Assembly: GCF_025934275.1 (NCBI RefSeq)
Contig: NZ_JAICYI010000039.1
Location: 1-32,922 of the forward strand
Reading direction: 5' to 3'
Source of the DNA: Phenylobacterium sp.
GTDB lineage: Bacteria; Pseudomonadota; Alphaproteobacteria; Caulobacterales; Caulobacteraceae
Length of the DNA stretch: 32,922 bases
The position numbers were made by a program, and so were the translations under genes. Positions 1-9,824 of the stretch are shown in pieces (the stretch's first letter is position 1; each line of letters begins with the position of its first letter). The notes below the pieces were generated by a model, which saw nothing but the letters and a program-made list of their open reading frames with translations, was not told the origin of the DNA and ran no database searches.

Positions 1-448
1 CCCGGAGCCCGCGCCCGCCCCGGAGCCCGCGCCCGTCGCCGCGCCCGAGCCGGAACCGGTCCAGTCCTCCGCCGAGGCCGCGCCGCCGGACGAGGACGAG
101 CCCCTTGAGCTCACCGAGAAGGTCGAGACGCACGGCGACCTCGACGTCTACACCCCGCCGCCCGCCGAACCGGCGAAGCCCGCCCCCGCGCCGGCGCCCG
201 CCGCCGCCGCGCCGCCGCCGCGCCTGGAGCCGCTGGTCAGCGAAGGCGCCGCCCAGGCGGCGGCCTCGGCGTTCGGCAAGCTCGCCGCCACCGTCGCCAT
301 GCCGCCGCAGGGCCGCACGCTGGAGGACGTGGTCCGCGAGCTGCTGAACCCCTTGCTCCAGCAGTGGCTCGACGACCACCTGCCGGCGATCGTCCAGACC
401 GCGGTCGAGGCCGAGGTCGAGCGCATCGCCCGCGGCCGAGTACGCTGA
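1..448 (+). CDS. popZ: PopZ (DUF2497) polar organizing protein, 3' end
   Basis: Only the last 148 codons lie in the window; the reading frame is open from base 2 to a TGA at 446-448. The visible part begins with a Pro/Glu/Ala-rich acidic linker of roughly 70 residues, passes through a helix (LVSEGAAQAAASAFGKLA) and ends in the conserved block TLEDVVRELLNPLLQQWLDDHLP, which is followed by a short basic tail. An acidic proline-rich linker followed by this C-terminal helical oligomerisation region is the architecture of PopZ, which forms the polar microdomain that anchors the chromosome centromere through ParB in Caulobacter. It lies upstream of valS, an arrangement I recall from Caulobacter relatives. 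The N-terminal partner-binding helix is outside the window. Confidence is high for the DUF2497 family and good for true PopZ function. Confidence 0.85.
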   Translation, partial: PEPAPAPEPAPVAAPEPEPVQSSAEAAPPDEDEPLELTEKVETHGDLDVYTPPPAEPAKPAPAPAPAAAAPPPRLEPLVSEGAAQAAASAFGKLAATVAMPPQGRTLEDVVRELLNPLLQQWLDDHLPAIVQTAVEAEVERIARGRVR

Positions 449-450
449 CG

Positions 451-500
451 TCCCTCCCTTGACGGGGAGGGACAGCTCGGCGCAGCCGAGCAGGGTGGGG
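451..500 (+). repeat. Dispersed intergenic double-hairpin repeat, copy A
   Basis: Two adjacent hairpins lie just after the popZ stop. The first stem pairs 451-458 with 465-472 (TCCCTCCC/GGGAGGGA). The second pairs 475-481 with 485-491 (GCTCGGC/GCCGAGC). They are followed by GGGTGGGG. The same plan recurs in inverted orientation at 541-593 and in degraded form near 7291. It may also act as a transcription barrier after popZ, but there is no T-tract. Confidence 0.6.
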
Positions 501-540
501 AACCGCGCTCATCCCCTGCCTCCGAGTTTGATCCCTCCAT

Positions 541-593
541 CCCCACCCGGGCCGCTTTCGCGGCCTGTCCCTCCCCATTAAGTGAGGGAGGGG
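541..593 (-). repeat. Dispersed intergenic double-hairpin repeat, copy B (inverted)
   Basis: Read on the minus strand this matches copy A in layout: a CCTCCC/GGGAGG hairpin (stem 569-575 with 586-592), the linker ACA, a second hairpin (550-555 with 560-565) and then a GGGTGGGG end. Copies A and B face each other about 40 bases apart, so the 140-base region could fold as one large imperfect palindrome. An in-frame ATG at 582 lies inside this repeat, which argues against its use as the valS start. Confidence 0.6.
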
Positions 594-617
594 CCACCCG
601 CCCAGTCGACAAGACCC

Positions 618-3284
<2,667 letters not shown>

Positions 3285-3392
3285 CCTCCGCCAACCCGTC
3301 GGCGTGGTCGTGTCCAATTGACTTGCCGCTGCGGCAGGAGCACGCTTCCGCAAGCGGCGATATCGACGGCGCCGGAGGTTCGGGAGGAGCGC

Positions 3393-4001
3393 ATGCGGGG
3401 GCATGCAGCATGGCTTGGTCTGGCGGCGCTGGCCCTCGCCGGACCCGCGGCCGCCCAGGCGGTGGACGTCTGGGGCGGCGGGCTCGCCTCGGCCTGCTCG
3501 GCGGCGGCCCAGGGCGGCTCCTCCAGCATCCGCGACGAGCGGGTCTGCACCCAGTCGCTGGAGACCGAGCAGCTCATCCCCCTCGACCGGGCCGGCACCT
3601 ACGTCAACCGCGGCATCATCAAGCTGCACGCCAAGCGCTACGCCGAGGCGCTGGCCGACTTCAACACCGCCATCCGCTACAAGGCCGACCTCGCCGAGGC
3701 CTATGTGAACCGCGCCGCCGCGCGCATCGGCCTGCGCCAGTTCAAGGACAGCGTGTCCGATATCGACAACGCGCTGATCCTGAACGTGAAGGAGCCGGAG
3801 AAGGCCTACTACAACCGCGCCGTCGCCTACGAGTACCTGGACGACGAGAAGGACGCCTGGCTCGACTACAACAAGGCGCTTCAGCTCGCCCCCGACTGGC
3901 CGCTGGTCAAGCAGCAGCTCGCCCGCTTCACGGTCAGCCATCCGCTCGACGCCCTGCCGACCGTCGCCTCGCCGACGCCTGAGGCGAAGCCGCAGCCATG
4001 A
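3393..4001 (+). CDS. Exported tetratricopeptide-repeat protein
   Basis: A 202-residue protein. The start at 3393 is chosen because GGGAGGAG lies just upstream and the product then begins with a signal peptide (MRGHAAWLGLAALALAGPAAAQA, likely cut after AQA). The mature part has about three TPR units (AYVNRAAARIGLRQFKDSVSDIDNAL, AYYNRAVAYEYLDDEKDAWLDYNKAL and one before them), so it is probably a periplasmic scaffold. The C-terminus is a short Pro/Thr-rich tail. Its stop overlaps the next start in an ATGA, so it is translationally coupled to the first TonB-C-repeat protein. No partner can be named from sequence. TPR identity is clear; the role is unknown. Confidence 0.85.
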   Translation: MRGHAAWLGLAALALAGPAAAQAVDVWGGGLASACSAAAQGGSSSIRDERVCTQSLETEQLIPLDRAGTYVNRGIIKLHAKRYAEALADFNTAIRYKADLAEAYVNRAAARIGLRQFKDSVSDIDNALILNVKEPEKAYYNRAVAYEYLDDEKDAWLDYNKALQLAPDWPLVKQQLARFTVSHPLDALPTVASPTPEAKPQP

Positions 4002-5137
4002 GGGCCGCGCTCCTCGCCGTCGTCTGCGCGTCGGCCGCCGGCGCCGCTCTGGCCCAGACGGCGCGCCCGCACGAGGTCGCCCCGCTGACCGTCATGCCGC
4101 CGCCGCCGAAGGATGCGCCGCCTGCCGATGTCACCATCCCGATCCGCGGCGACCAGGAGGCGCAGGGCGTCGTGGTGTTCCCGGAGACCGCGCTGAAGGA
4201 CGGGGTCAGCGGCTATGTCACCCTGGGCTGCCGGGTCGACGTGCACGGCCTCGCCGAGCGCTGCCGGGTGGTCTACGAGAGCCCGCGGGGCCGCGGCTTC
4301 GGCAAGGCGGCGCTCGCGCTGCGGCCGACCTTCAAGCTGACGCCCAGGGCCGGCCCCGACGGGCCTGTCGACGCGCCGATGAACGTCGCGCTCGCCTTCA
4401 TCGCCCGCCCGCCCGACAACAGCCTGCAGGAGGTGAACTCCGCGGCCATGGGCAGCATGGAGACCACCGGCCGCACCATCTACGTGCACAACAACCCGAT
4501 GATCGGGCGCGCCATGACCATGCTGACCGAGCCTGCGTGGGCCGCGGCCCCCGGCTTCGACGATTGGGCCAAGGCCTATCCGCCGGAAGGCGGCGGAGTG
4601 GAGGGTTACGCCGTCGCCCACTGCAAGGTGGACCGCCAGGGCGAGCTAAGCCGCTGCGCCGCCGCCGAGGAGCTGCCCGCGGGCCACGGCTTCGGCAGGG
4701 CCGCCGTCGGGCTGGCCGCCCACTTCCGCGCCTCGCCCGAGGCGATGGCCGCGGCCCCGCACGGCGCGCCAGTCGAGGTGGACGTGCCGGTGCGCTTCGT
4801 CCCGCCCGGCCAAGCCTCCGACCGCACGGTCCGGGCGCCCCTGTGGATCGCGGGCTCCGATCCTGCGACCCTGATCCGCGAGCTTCCCCCGGGCCTTGCC
4901 AAGCGCGCCGACAGTCCCGGCGCCGTGGTCCAGTGCAAGGTGGGGCAGGGCGGCGCGGTCGCCGGCTGCGCCATCGAGTACACCAGCCCCGACGGTATCG
5001 ACTACGACGAGGCGGCCGTGAAGCTCGCCTCGCGGCTGCGCATAAACCTGTGGTCCGCCGAGGCGAGCCCCGTGCTGGGCGGGGTCATCCATATCCCGGT
5101 CAAGCCGGCGCCCGCCGAGCGCCAGGCCGAGCGATAA
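3998..5137 (+). CDS. Periplasmic protein with three TonB-C-like modules (paralogue 1)
   Basis: A 379-residue protein with a signal peptide (MRAALLAVVCASAAGAALAQ) and no later membrane segment. It contains three related modules, each carrying two cysteines separated by exactly ten residues: C78/C89, C209/C220 and C313/C324. Modules 1 and 2 show the TonB C-terminal pattern GYVxLxCxVDxxGxLxxCxVxxExPxGxGFGxAAxxL. Unlike true TonB there is no N-terminal anchor or Pro-rich spanner, so energy transduction to outer-membrane receptors is unlikely. The paired cysteines probably form a disulphide in each module. It overlaps the upstream TPR gene by four bases and is followed four bases later by a paralogue of the same layout. 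Function is unknown. Confidence 0.8.
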   Translation: MRAALLAVVCASAAGAALAQTARPHEVAPLTVMPPPPKDAPPADVTIPIRGDQEAQGVVVFPETALKDGVSGYVTLGCRVDVHGLAERCRVVYESPRGRGFGKAALALRPTFKLTPRAGPDGPVDAPMNVALAFIARPPDNSLQEVNSAAMGSMETTGRTIYVHNNPMIGRAMTMLTEPAWAAAPGFDDWAKAYPPEGGGVEGYAVAHCKVDRQGELSRCAAAEELPAGHGFGRAAVGLAAHFRASPEAMAAAPHGAPVEVDVPVRFVPPGQASDRTVRAPLWIAGSDPATLIRELPPGLAKRADSPGAVVQCKVGQGGAVAGCAIEYTSPDGIDYDEAAVKLASRLRINLWSAEASPVLGGVIHIPVKPAPAERQAER

Positions 5138-5141
5138 TCCG

Positions 5142-6308
5142 GTGTTGCTTGCGCTGCTCGCCGCCGCCGCCGTCGCCTCGCAGGCCCCGGTGCTGCCCGC
5201 GCCCAAGGTCGTTTCGCCGCTCATCGTCGTGCGCCGGCCGAAGGGAGCGCCGGCTCCGGATCTGACCCTGCAGGTGGGCGGCGACGACGACCAGGTGCGC
5301 GGCCAGGACATCGCCGTCTGGCCGGCCGCCGCGCGCGAAGCGGGCCTGAGCGGCTACGTCACCCTCTCGTGCTTCGTCGACGTCCACGGCCTCGCCGAGA
5401 ACTGCCGGGTCATCTTCGAGGCGCCGCCCGGGAAGGGTTTTGGCGCGGCCGCCCTGGCGCTTCGACCCACATTCAAGCTGCCGCCGCCCGAAGGTCCGGT
5501 GGGCCCGATCGACGCCACCTTGAAGATCGCCGTCGATTTCAACCTGCCGCAGGTTGAATCGAACTTCCAGGAGATCGCTATCGCGCGCGAGCTGCCGGTC
5601 GGGACCATGACCGGCGATACCGCCAAGAACGAGGGCAATCACGAGATCAACGCCGCCAACCTCAGGATCTCGCACAATCCCATCGAGATGCGCCGGCTCA
5701 CCCTGATGACCGAGCCCGGCTGGGTGCAGGCGCCCAGCTTCGAAGAGTGGGCCGCCGCTTATCCGGCGAACGGCGGTGGTGTCGAGGGCTATGCCATCGC
5801 CCATTGCCGGGTGGGCCTGCAGGGCCTGCTGAGCCGCTGCGTCGTCGCCAAGGAGCTTCCCGTGGGACGCGGCTTCGGCAAGGCCGCCGTGGCGCTCGCC
5901 GCCCATTTCCGCGCCTCGCCCGAGGCTATGGCGACGGCCCCGCGCGGCGCGCCGATCGAGGTGGATGTCCCGATCCGCTTCGCGCCGCCCGCGCAGGCGA
6001 GCGACCGCACCGTCCACGCCGCGGCCTGGATCGCCGGGTCCGACCCGGTCACGCTCGCGCAGGGCCTGCCGGCGGCGAAACCCGGCAGTCCCGGGGCGGT
6101 CGTCCGCTGCCGGGTCGGCGATGCGGGCGCGCTCGAGGCCTGCGAGATCGAGTACACCAGCCCTGACGGCATCGATTTCGACGAGGCGGCGGTCAAGCTC
6201 GCTTCGCATCTGCGCATGAGCCTCTGGTCTGCCGAAGCGAGCCCGGTGCGGGGCGGCGTCGTTCACATCGCCATCCGTCCGAGCCTCGCCCTGCAGGCGG
6301 CCAACTAG
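5142..6308 (+). CDS. Periplasmic protein with three TonB-C-like modules (paralogue 2)
   Basis: A 388-residue paralogue of the preceding gene, starting four bases after its stop at a GTG; no ATG fits as well, and the GTG gives a signal peptide at once (MLLALLAAAAVASQA). It repeats the three-module plan with the same ten-residue cysteine spacing: C77/C88, C222/C233 and C323/C334. Long stretches match the neighbour, for example ASDRTV, WIAGSDP and EYTSPDGID in the third part, so the pair arose by tandem gene duplication. The region between modules 1 and 2 (about 135-195) is the most diverged. It is probably co-expressed with the two genes upstream. Function is unknown. Confidence 0.8.
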   Translation: MLLALLAAAAVASQAPVLPAPKVVSPLIVVRRPKGAPAPDLTLQVGGDDDQVRGQDIAVWPAAAREAGLSGYVTLSCFVDVHGLAENCRVIFEAPPGKGFGAAALALRPTFKLPPPEGPVGPIDATLKIAVDFNLPQVESNFQEIAIARELPVGTMTGDTAKNEGNHEINAANLRISHNPIEMRRLTLMTEPGWVQAPSFEEWAAAYPANGGGVEGYAIAHCRVGLQGLLSRCVVAKELPVGRGFGKAAVALAAHFRASPEAMATAPRGAPIEVDVPIRFAPPAQASDRTVHAAAWIAGSDPVTLAQGLPAAKPGSPGAVVRCRVGDAGALEACEIEYTSPDGIDFDEAAVKLASHLRMSLWSAEASPVRGGVVHIAIRPSLALQAAN

Positions 6309-6409
6309 CGGCGGCTGCGCAGGCCGGCCGGCTCAGGCGTTGCGCTCCAAGCTGCGCCGCCCGATATGGGCGGCTGGGCCGTCATCCATCGCACCCGGAG
6401 CGCCAGCGC

Positions 6410-7288
6410 ATGTCCGAAGCCCCGCAGCCGCTGAACCAGCCCGCCGACTACGTTCCGCCCAAGGTCTGGGCCTGGAACAAGGACAAGGACAGCGGCGGCC
6501 GCTTCAACAACATCAACCGCCCGGTGGCCGGCCCCACCCACGACAAGGAGCTCCCGGTCGGCGAGCATCCGTTCCAGCTCTATTCGCTCGCCACGCCCAA
6601 CGGTCAGAAGGTCACCATTCTGCTCGAGGAGCTCCTGGCGCTCGGCCACAAGGGCGCGGAGTACGACGCCTGGCTGGTCAACATCGGCTCGGGCGACCAG
6701 TTCGGCTCCGGCTTCGTCGAGATCAATCCGAACTCCAAGATCCCGGCGCTCCTCGACCGCTCCGGGCCGACGCCTTTCCGGGTCTTCGAATCCGGCGCGA
6801 TCCTGGCGCACCTGGCGGAGAAGTTCGGCGCCTTCCTGCCCATCGAGCCCGCGGCGCGCGCCGAGACGCTCTCGTGGCTGTTCTGGCAGATGGGCGCGGC
6901 GCCCTACCTGGGCGGCGGCTTCGGCCACTTCTACGCCTACGCCCCGTTCAAGATCGAGTACGCCATCGACCGTTTCGCCATGGAGGTGAAACGTCAGGCC
7001 GACGTGCTCGACCGCAGGCTGGCGGAAACCGAGTACCTGGCGGGCGATCAGTACACCATCGCCGACATCGCGGTCTGGCCCTGGTACGGCGCGCTCGCCA
7101 AGGGCCAGGTCTATGGCGCGGGCGAATTCCTCGCGGCCCACGAGTACAGGCACCTGAACCGCTGGGCCGACCAGATCGCGCGCCGTCCCGCGGTCAAGCG
7201 CGGCCGCCGCGTCAACCGCGCCGGCGAAGGCGGCGTCCCCGAACGCCATTCCGCCGCCGACATCGACAAGGCCCTGGAGACGGCCTGA
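6410..7288 (+). CDS. yghU: YghU-type glutathione S-transferase / disulphide-bond oxidoreductase
   Basis: A 292-residue protein close to the length of E. coli YghU. It carries the family's N-terminal extension (YVPPKVWAWN, GGRFNNINRPVAG), then a thioredoxin-fold domain beginning LYSLATPNGQKVTILLEELL, with the cis-proline strand NPNSKIPALLD and the glutathione gamma-Glu contact FESGAILAHLAEKFG. The C-terminal all-helical GST domain includes LDRRLAETEYLAGDQYTIADIAVWPW. YghU proteins bind two glutathione molecules and reduce disulphides rather than conjugating xenobiotics. The gene stands alone, with about 100 bases on the 5' side and a repeat then an SOS-type promoter on the 3' side. Assignment to the family is strong; the physiological substrate is unknown. 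Confidence 0.92.
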   Translation: MSEAPQPLNQPADYVPPKVWAWNKDKDSGGRFNNINRPVAGPTHDKELPVGEHPFQLYSLATPNGQKVTILLEELLALGHKGAEYDAWLVNIGSGDQFGSGFVEINPNSKIPALLDRSGPTPFRVFESGAILAHLAEKFGAFLPIEPAARAETLSWLFWQMGAAPYLGGGFGHFYAYAPFKIEYAIDRFAMEVKRQADVLDRRLAETEYLAGDQYTIADIAVWPWYGALAKGQVYGAGEFLAAHEYRHLNRWADQIARRPAVKRGRRVNRAGEGGVPERHSAADIDKALETA

Positions 7289-7290
7289 TC

Positions 7291-7332
7291 GTTCCTCCCG
7301 CGCAGGGGAGGCGCCGCGAAGCTGCCGGAGTG
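7291..7332 (+). repeat. Dispersed intergenic hairpin repeat, copy C (degraded)
   Basis: Directly after the yghU stop is CCTCCC (7294-7299) pairing with GGGAGG (7306-7311), followed by a GC hairpin-like stretch and GGAGTGG. The order resembles copies A and B near the start of the window, but with more mismatches. Confidence 0.4.
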
Positions 7333-7390
7333 GTTTCATCCTCGGCCGCTCGCGGGATGAGCGCGCTTCGGAAGAAATTCGCGAAAAATC

Positions 7391-7419
7391 TTGCCAGGCG
7401 GACCCTGTGCGTGTTCTAC
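7391..7419 (+). promoter_or_regulatory. Candidate promoter of the SOS-type gene at 7428
   Basis: TTGCCA at 7391-7396 and TTCTAC at 7414-7419 are separated by 17 bases, the normal -35/-10 distance. Transcription would then begin close to the ATG at 7428, so the message would be leaderless. This agrees with the lack of a ribosome-binding site. The -10 is weak and overlaps the LexA operator. Confidence 0.45.
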
Positions 7420-7427
7420 TTTTGTTC
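7413..7427 (+). promoter_or_regulatory. LexA operator (SOS box)
   Basis: GTTC-TACTTTT-GTTC is an exact match to the alphaproteobacterial LexA consensus, GTTC-N7-GTTC. It covers the predicted -10 element and abuts the ATG at 7428, an ideal position for repression. Confidence 0.8.
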
Positions 7428-7991
7428 ATGATCACGCGCGACGCCATGGCGGAACGGCATCAGGGGTTGCTGCAGAGGGTGCAGCAGCTCTCGCTGAAGC
7501 TCGCCGAGGACCTCGCCGAGACGGCGCTCAAGTGCGAGGACGAGGACCGGAAGGCCAGGCTTTCCGGCGCCTTCCACAAGATCACCCGAGGGCTTCGCCA
7601 GAGCGTGGCGCTGGAGGCGAAGCTCGTCCTCGACGAAGAGCGCGCCCAGCGCGAGGTCGAGGCGGCCGCCCGCCAGACGCTCAAGGACGAGGTGGCCGCG
7701 CGCAAGACCCAGCTGAAGGTCCGCGCCGAGCGCGTCGTCTGGGACGAGTACGATCAGGGCTATGAGGACGAGCTGACCGAGGGCGTCGAGCTCATGTGCC
7801 GCATCGAGGATTGGATCGAGGCCGCGGCCGAGGCCGAGGACTTCCTCGCCGAGCCCGCGCCGGTTCAGCTCGCCCGCCTCATCGCCCATTTCCGCCTCGT
7901 CGGCGTCCGGCCGTCCGAGCCCCCGCCGCCCGCGCCCCAGGCCAGCGGCGGCAACTGTGATTCCGTCCCCCGCCGTCCGGATTCCTCCTGA
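7428..7991 (+). CDS. Unrecognised helical protein under a LexA operator
   Basis: A 187-residue protein (MITRDAMAERHQGL...). I do not recognise its family. It is strongly charged and predicted by eye to be helical: residues 8-110 are Glu/Lys/Arg/Leu/Ala-rich (VQQLSLKLAEDLAETALKCE, LDEERAQREVEAAARQTL) and could form coiled coils. A second, more compact region (YEDELTEGVELMCRIEDWIEAAAEAEDF) and a Pro-rich tail follow. There is no signal peptide, so it should be cytoplasmic. The start is set at 7428 because the LexA operator ends at 7427. An in-frame GTG at 7407 would place the operator inside the coding sequence. The operator suggests induction by DNA damage; a role in the SOS response is inference only. 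Confidence 0.75.
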   Translation: MITRDAMAERHQGLLQRVQQLSLKLAEDLAETALKCEDEDRKARLSGAFHKITRGLRQSVALEAKLVLDEERAQREVEAAARQTLKDEVAARKTQLKVRAERVVWDEYDQGYEDELTEGVELMCRIEDWIEAAAEAEDFLAEPAPVQLARLIAHFRLVGVRPSEPPPPAPQASGGNCDSVPRRPDSS

Positions 7992-8169
7992 CCCCGTGTC
8001 GCGCTCGGCTTGAACCGCGGAATTCACGGAAGAGGCGGAAGGCCGCCTCTGCGAGCGGCCGCGCACGAACCTGCCCGCCGTCCCGCCGAGTCCGCGAAAT
8101 CCAACTGCGGTTTCACTTGCGGGCGGCCTGATCTTGGCCAATGTGCCGAGGTCGGTGGGGAATTTCTGC

Positions 8170-9696
8170 ATGCGCAAACTGATCTCGGCGGCCGCGGCCG
8201 TCCTCGCCCTGTCCCTGGGATTAGCGGCGGTCTCGCCGTGCGCCGTCGCGGCCGACGAGACCGCCAGGTCCGACGCCGCCAAGTCCGAGGCCAAGGAGAA
8301 GATCGAACTGCCGCCGTTCCCGGCCGACGCCACGGTCAAGCAGGTGACGCACGTGGCCGGCAGGACGCTGAACTACACGGCGACGGTCGGCTCGCTGCCG
8401 GTGCGCGACGCCAAGGGCAAGAAGATCGCCGAAGTGGTGTTCACCGCCTACATCCTCGACGGGCCGCGCGATCACGCCCGGCCGGTGACCTTCGCCTTCA
8501 ACGGCGGGCCGGGCGCGGCCTCGGTCTACCTCAACATGGGGGCGATCGGGCCGAAGCGGATCCAGTTCGGCGCCCAGGGCGACAGCCCCTCCGATCCGGT
8601 GCGCCTGGTCGACAACGCCGGCTCCTGGCTTGACTTCACCGACCTGGTGTTCATCGACCCCGTCGGCACCGGCTTCTCCCGCTCGCTGGAGGAGACCGAG
8701 CAGACCAAGAAGGACTTCTTCCAGGTCAAGCAGGACGTGGCCTACCTCTCGCGGATCGTCTTCGACTGGCTGGTGAAGAACGGCCGCATGGCCTCGCCCA
8801 AGTACGTGGTCGGCGAGAGCTACGGCGGCTACCGGGCGCCGGCCATCGCCCACTACCTGCAGACCGAGCTGGGCGTCGGCCCCTCCGGCGTGGTCATGGT
8901 CTCGCCGTTCCTCGACGCCCGGACCCAGTCGTTCGAGGACATCTCGCCATTGCCCTTCATCGTCGAGCTGCCCTCGGAGGCCGCCGCCAACTACGAGCGC
9001 CAGGGCAAGCCGCTGAACCCCGAGACCCTGGCCGAAGTCGAGCAGTACGCCCGCAGCGAGTTCGCCGTCGATCTCATGAAGGGCCGCTCCGATCCCGCCG
9101 CGGTGGACCGCATCGTCGCCCACGTCACCCGCTACACGGGGCTGCGTCCCGAGCTCGTCAAGCACATGGGCGGCCGCGTCGATCCCGGCGTCTTCCTGCG
9201 CGAGCTCTACCGCGACCAGGGCAAGCTCGCCTCGGTCTACGATTCCAACGTCACCACCTGGGATCCCTATCCCTGGTCGCAGGACCAGCGCGCCGGCGAT
9301 CCGATCCTCGATGCGATCATCGCGCCCACCACCTCGGCCATGGTCGACTTCATGACCCGCACCGTCGGCTGGAAGGTGGAAGGCCGCTACAACGCGCTTT
9401 CCAACGCCGTGAACCGGGCGTGGGAGAAGAACTGGTTCCAGGAGGTCGAGAGCGTTTCCGATCTCAGGAAGGCGGTCGCCGCCGACGGCAAGCTGCGCGT
9501 GCTGATCGCCCACGGTTACGACGACCTTTCCTGTCCGTTCTTCGCCTCGCAGCTGATCGTCGACCAGATGCCGCCGATGGGCGACCCCGGCCGCGTGCGG
9601 CTCGCGGTCTATCCGGGCGGCCACATGTTCTACTCCCGCCCCGACAGCCAGGCCGCCTTCCGCCGCGACGTCATGGCTCTCTACGCCGCGCGGTAG
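8170..9696 (+). CDS. Exported serine carboxypeptidase-like peptidase (family S10)
   Basis: A 508-residue peptidase with a signal peptide (MRKLISAAAAVLALSLGLAAVSPCAVAA). The start at 8170 follows a GGGGAA element and removes 12 unconvincing residues of a longer frame. The S10 signature blocks are present: FAFNGGPGAASVYLNMG for the oxyanion region, FIDPVGTGFSR, and the nucleophile Ser217 in GESYGGYRAP. The likely triad partners are Asp452 in GYDDLSCPF and His485 in GGHMFY. Such enzymes remove C-terminal residues from peptides, here presumably in the periplasm or outside the cell. It stands as a single gene between intergenic regions of about 178 and 128 bases. Family assignment is strong. Confidence 0.92.
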   Translation: MRKLISAAAAVLALSLGLAAVSPCAVAADETARSDAAKSEAKEKIELPPFPADATVKQVTHVAGRTLNYTATVGSLPVRDAKGKKIAEVVFTAYILDGPRDHARPVTFAFNGGPGAASVYLNMGAIGPKRIQFGAQGDSPSDPVRLVDNAGSWLDFTDLVFIDPVGTGFSRSLEETEQTKKDFFQVKQDVAYLSRIVFDWLVKNGRMASPKYVVGESYGGYRAPAIAHYLQTELGVGPSGVVMVSPFLDARTQSFEDISPLPFIVELPSEAAANYERQGKPLNPETLAEVEQYARSEFAVDLMKGRSDPAAVDRIVAHVTRYTGLRPELVKHMGGRVDPGVFLRELYRDQGKLASVYDSNVTTWDPYPWSQDQRAGDPILDAIIAPTTSAMVDFMTRTVGWKVEGRYNALSNAVNRAWEKNWFQEVESVSDLRKAVAADGKLRVLIAHGYDDLSCPFFASQLIVDQMPPMGDPGRVRLAVYPGGHMFYSRPDSQAAFRRDVMALYAAR

Positions 9697-9824
9697 CCTT
9701 CCTTTCCGCCGGAGCGGGAGAGGGAAAGCGGCTTCCGCGGCGTTTGCGTCTCACCCTGGGTTATGGTTGTTCACCCACGACGCCGCGCGGGCGCGACGCG
9801 CCGCCTGCGAAGTAGGAGCATCCG

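Noticed and set aside
582..617. Extended valS start at 582.
   Set aside because: It lies in a repeat element and adds residues absent from ValRS N-termini.
3315..3345. A short hairpin TGCCG/CGGCA after valS as a terminator.
   Set aside because: The stem is five bases and no T-tract follows.
7440..7520. QLSLK near the N-terminus of the SOS-box protein as a clamp-binding peptide.
   Set aside because: The final hydrophobic residue is Lys rather than Phe or Leu, and the sequence lies in a continuous charged helix.
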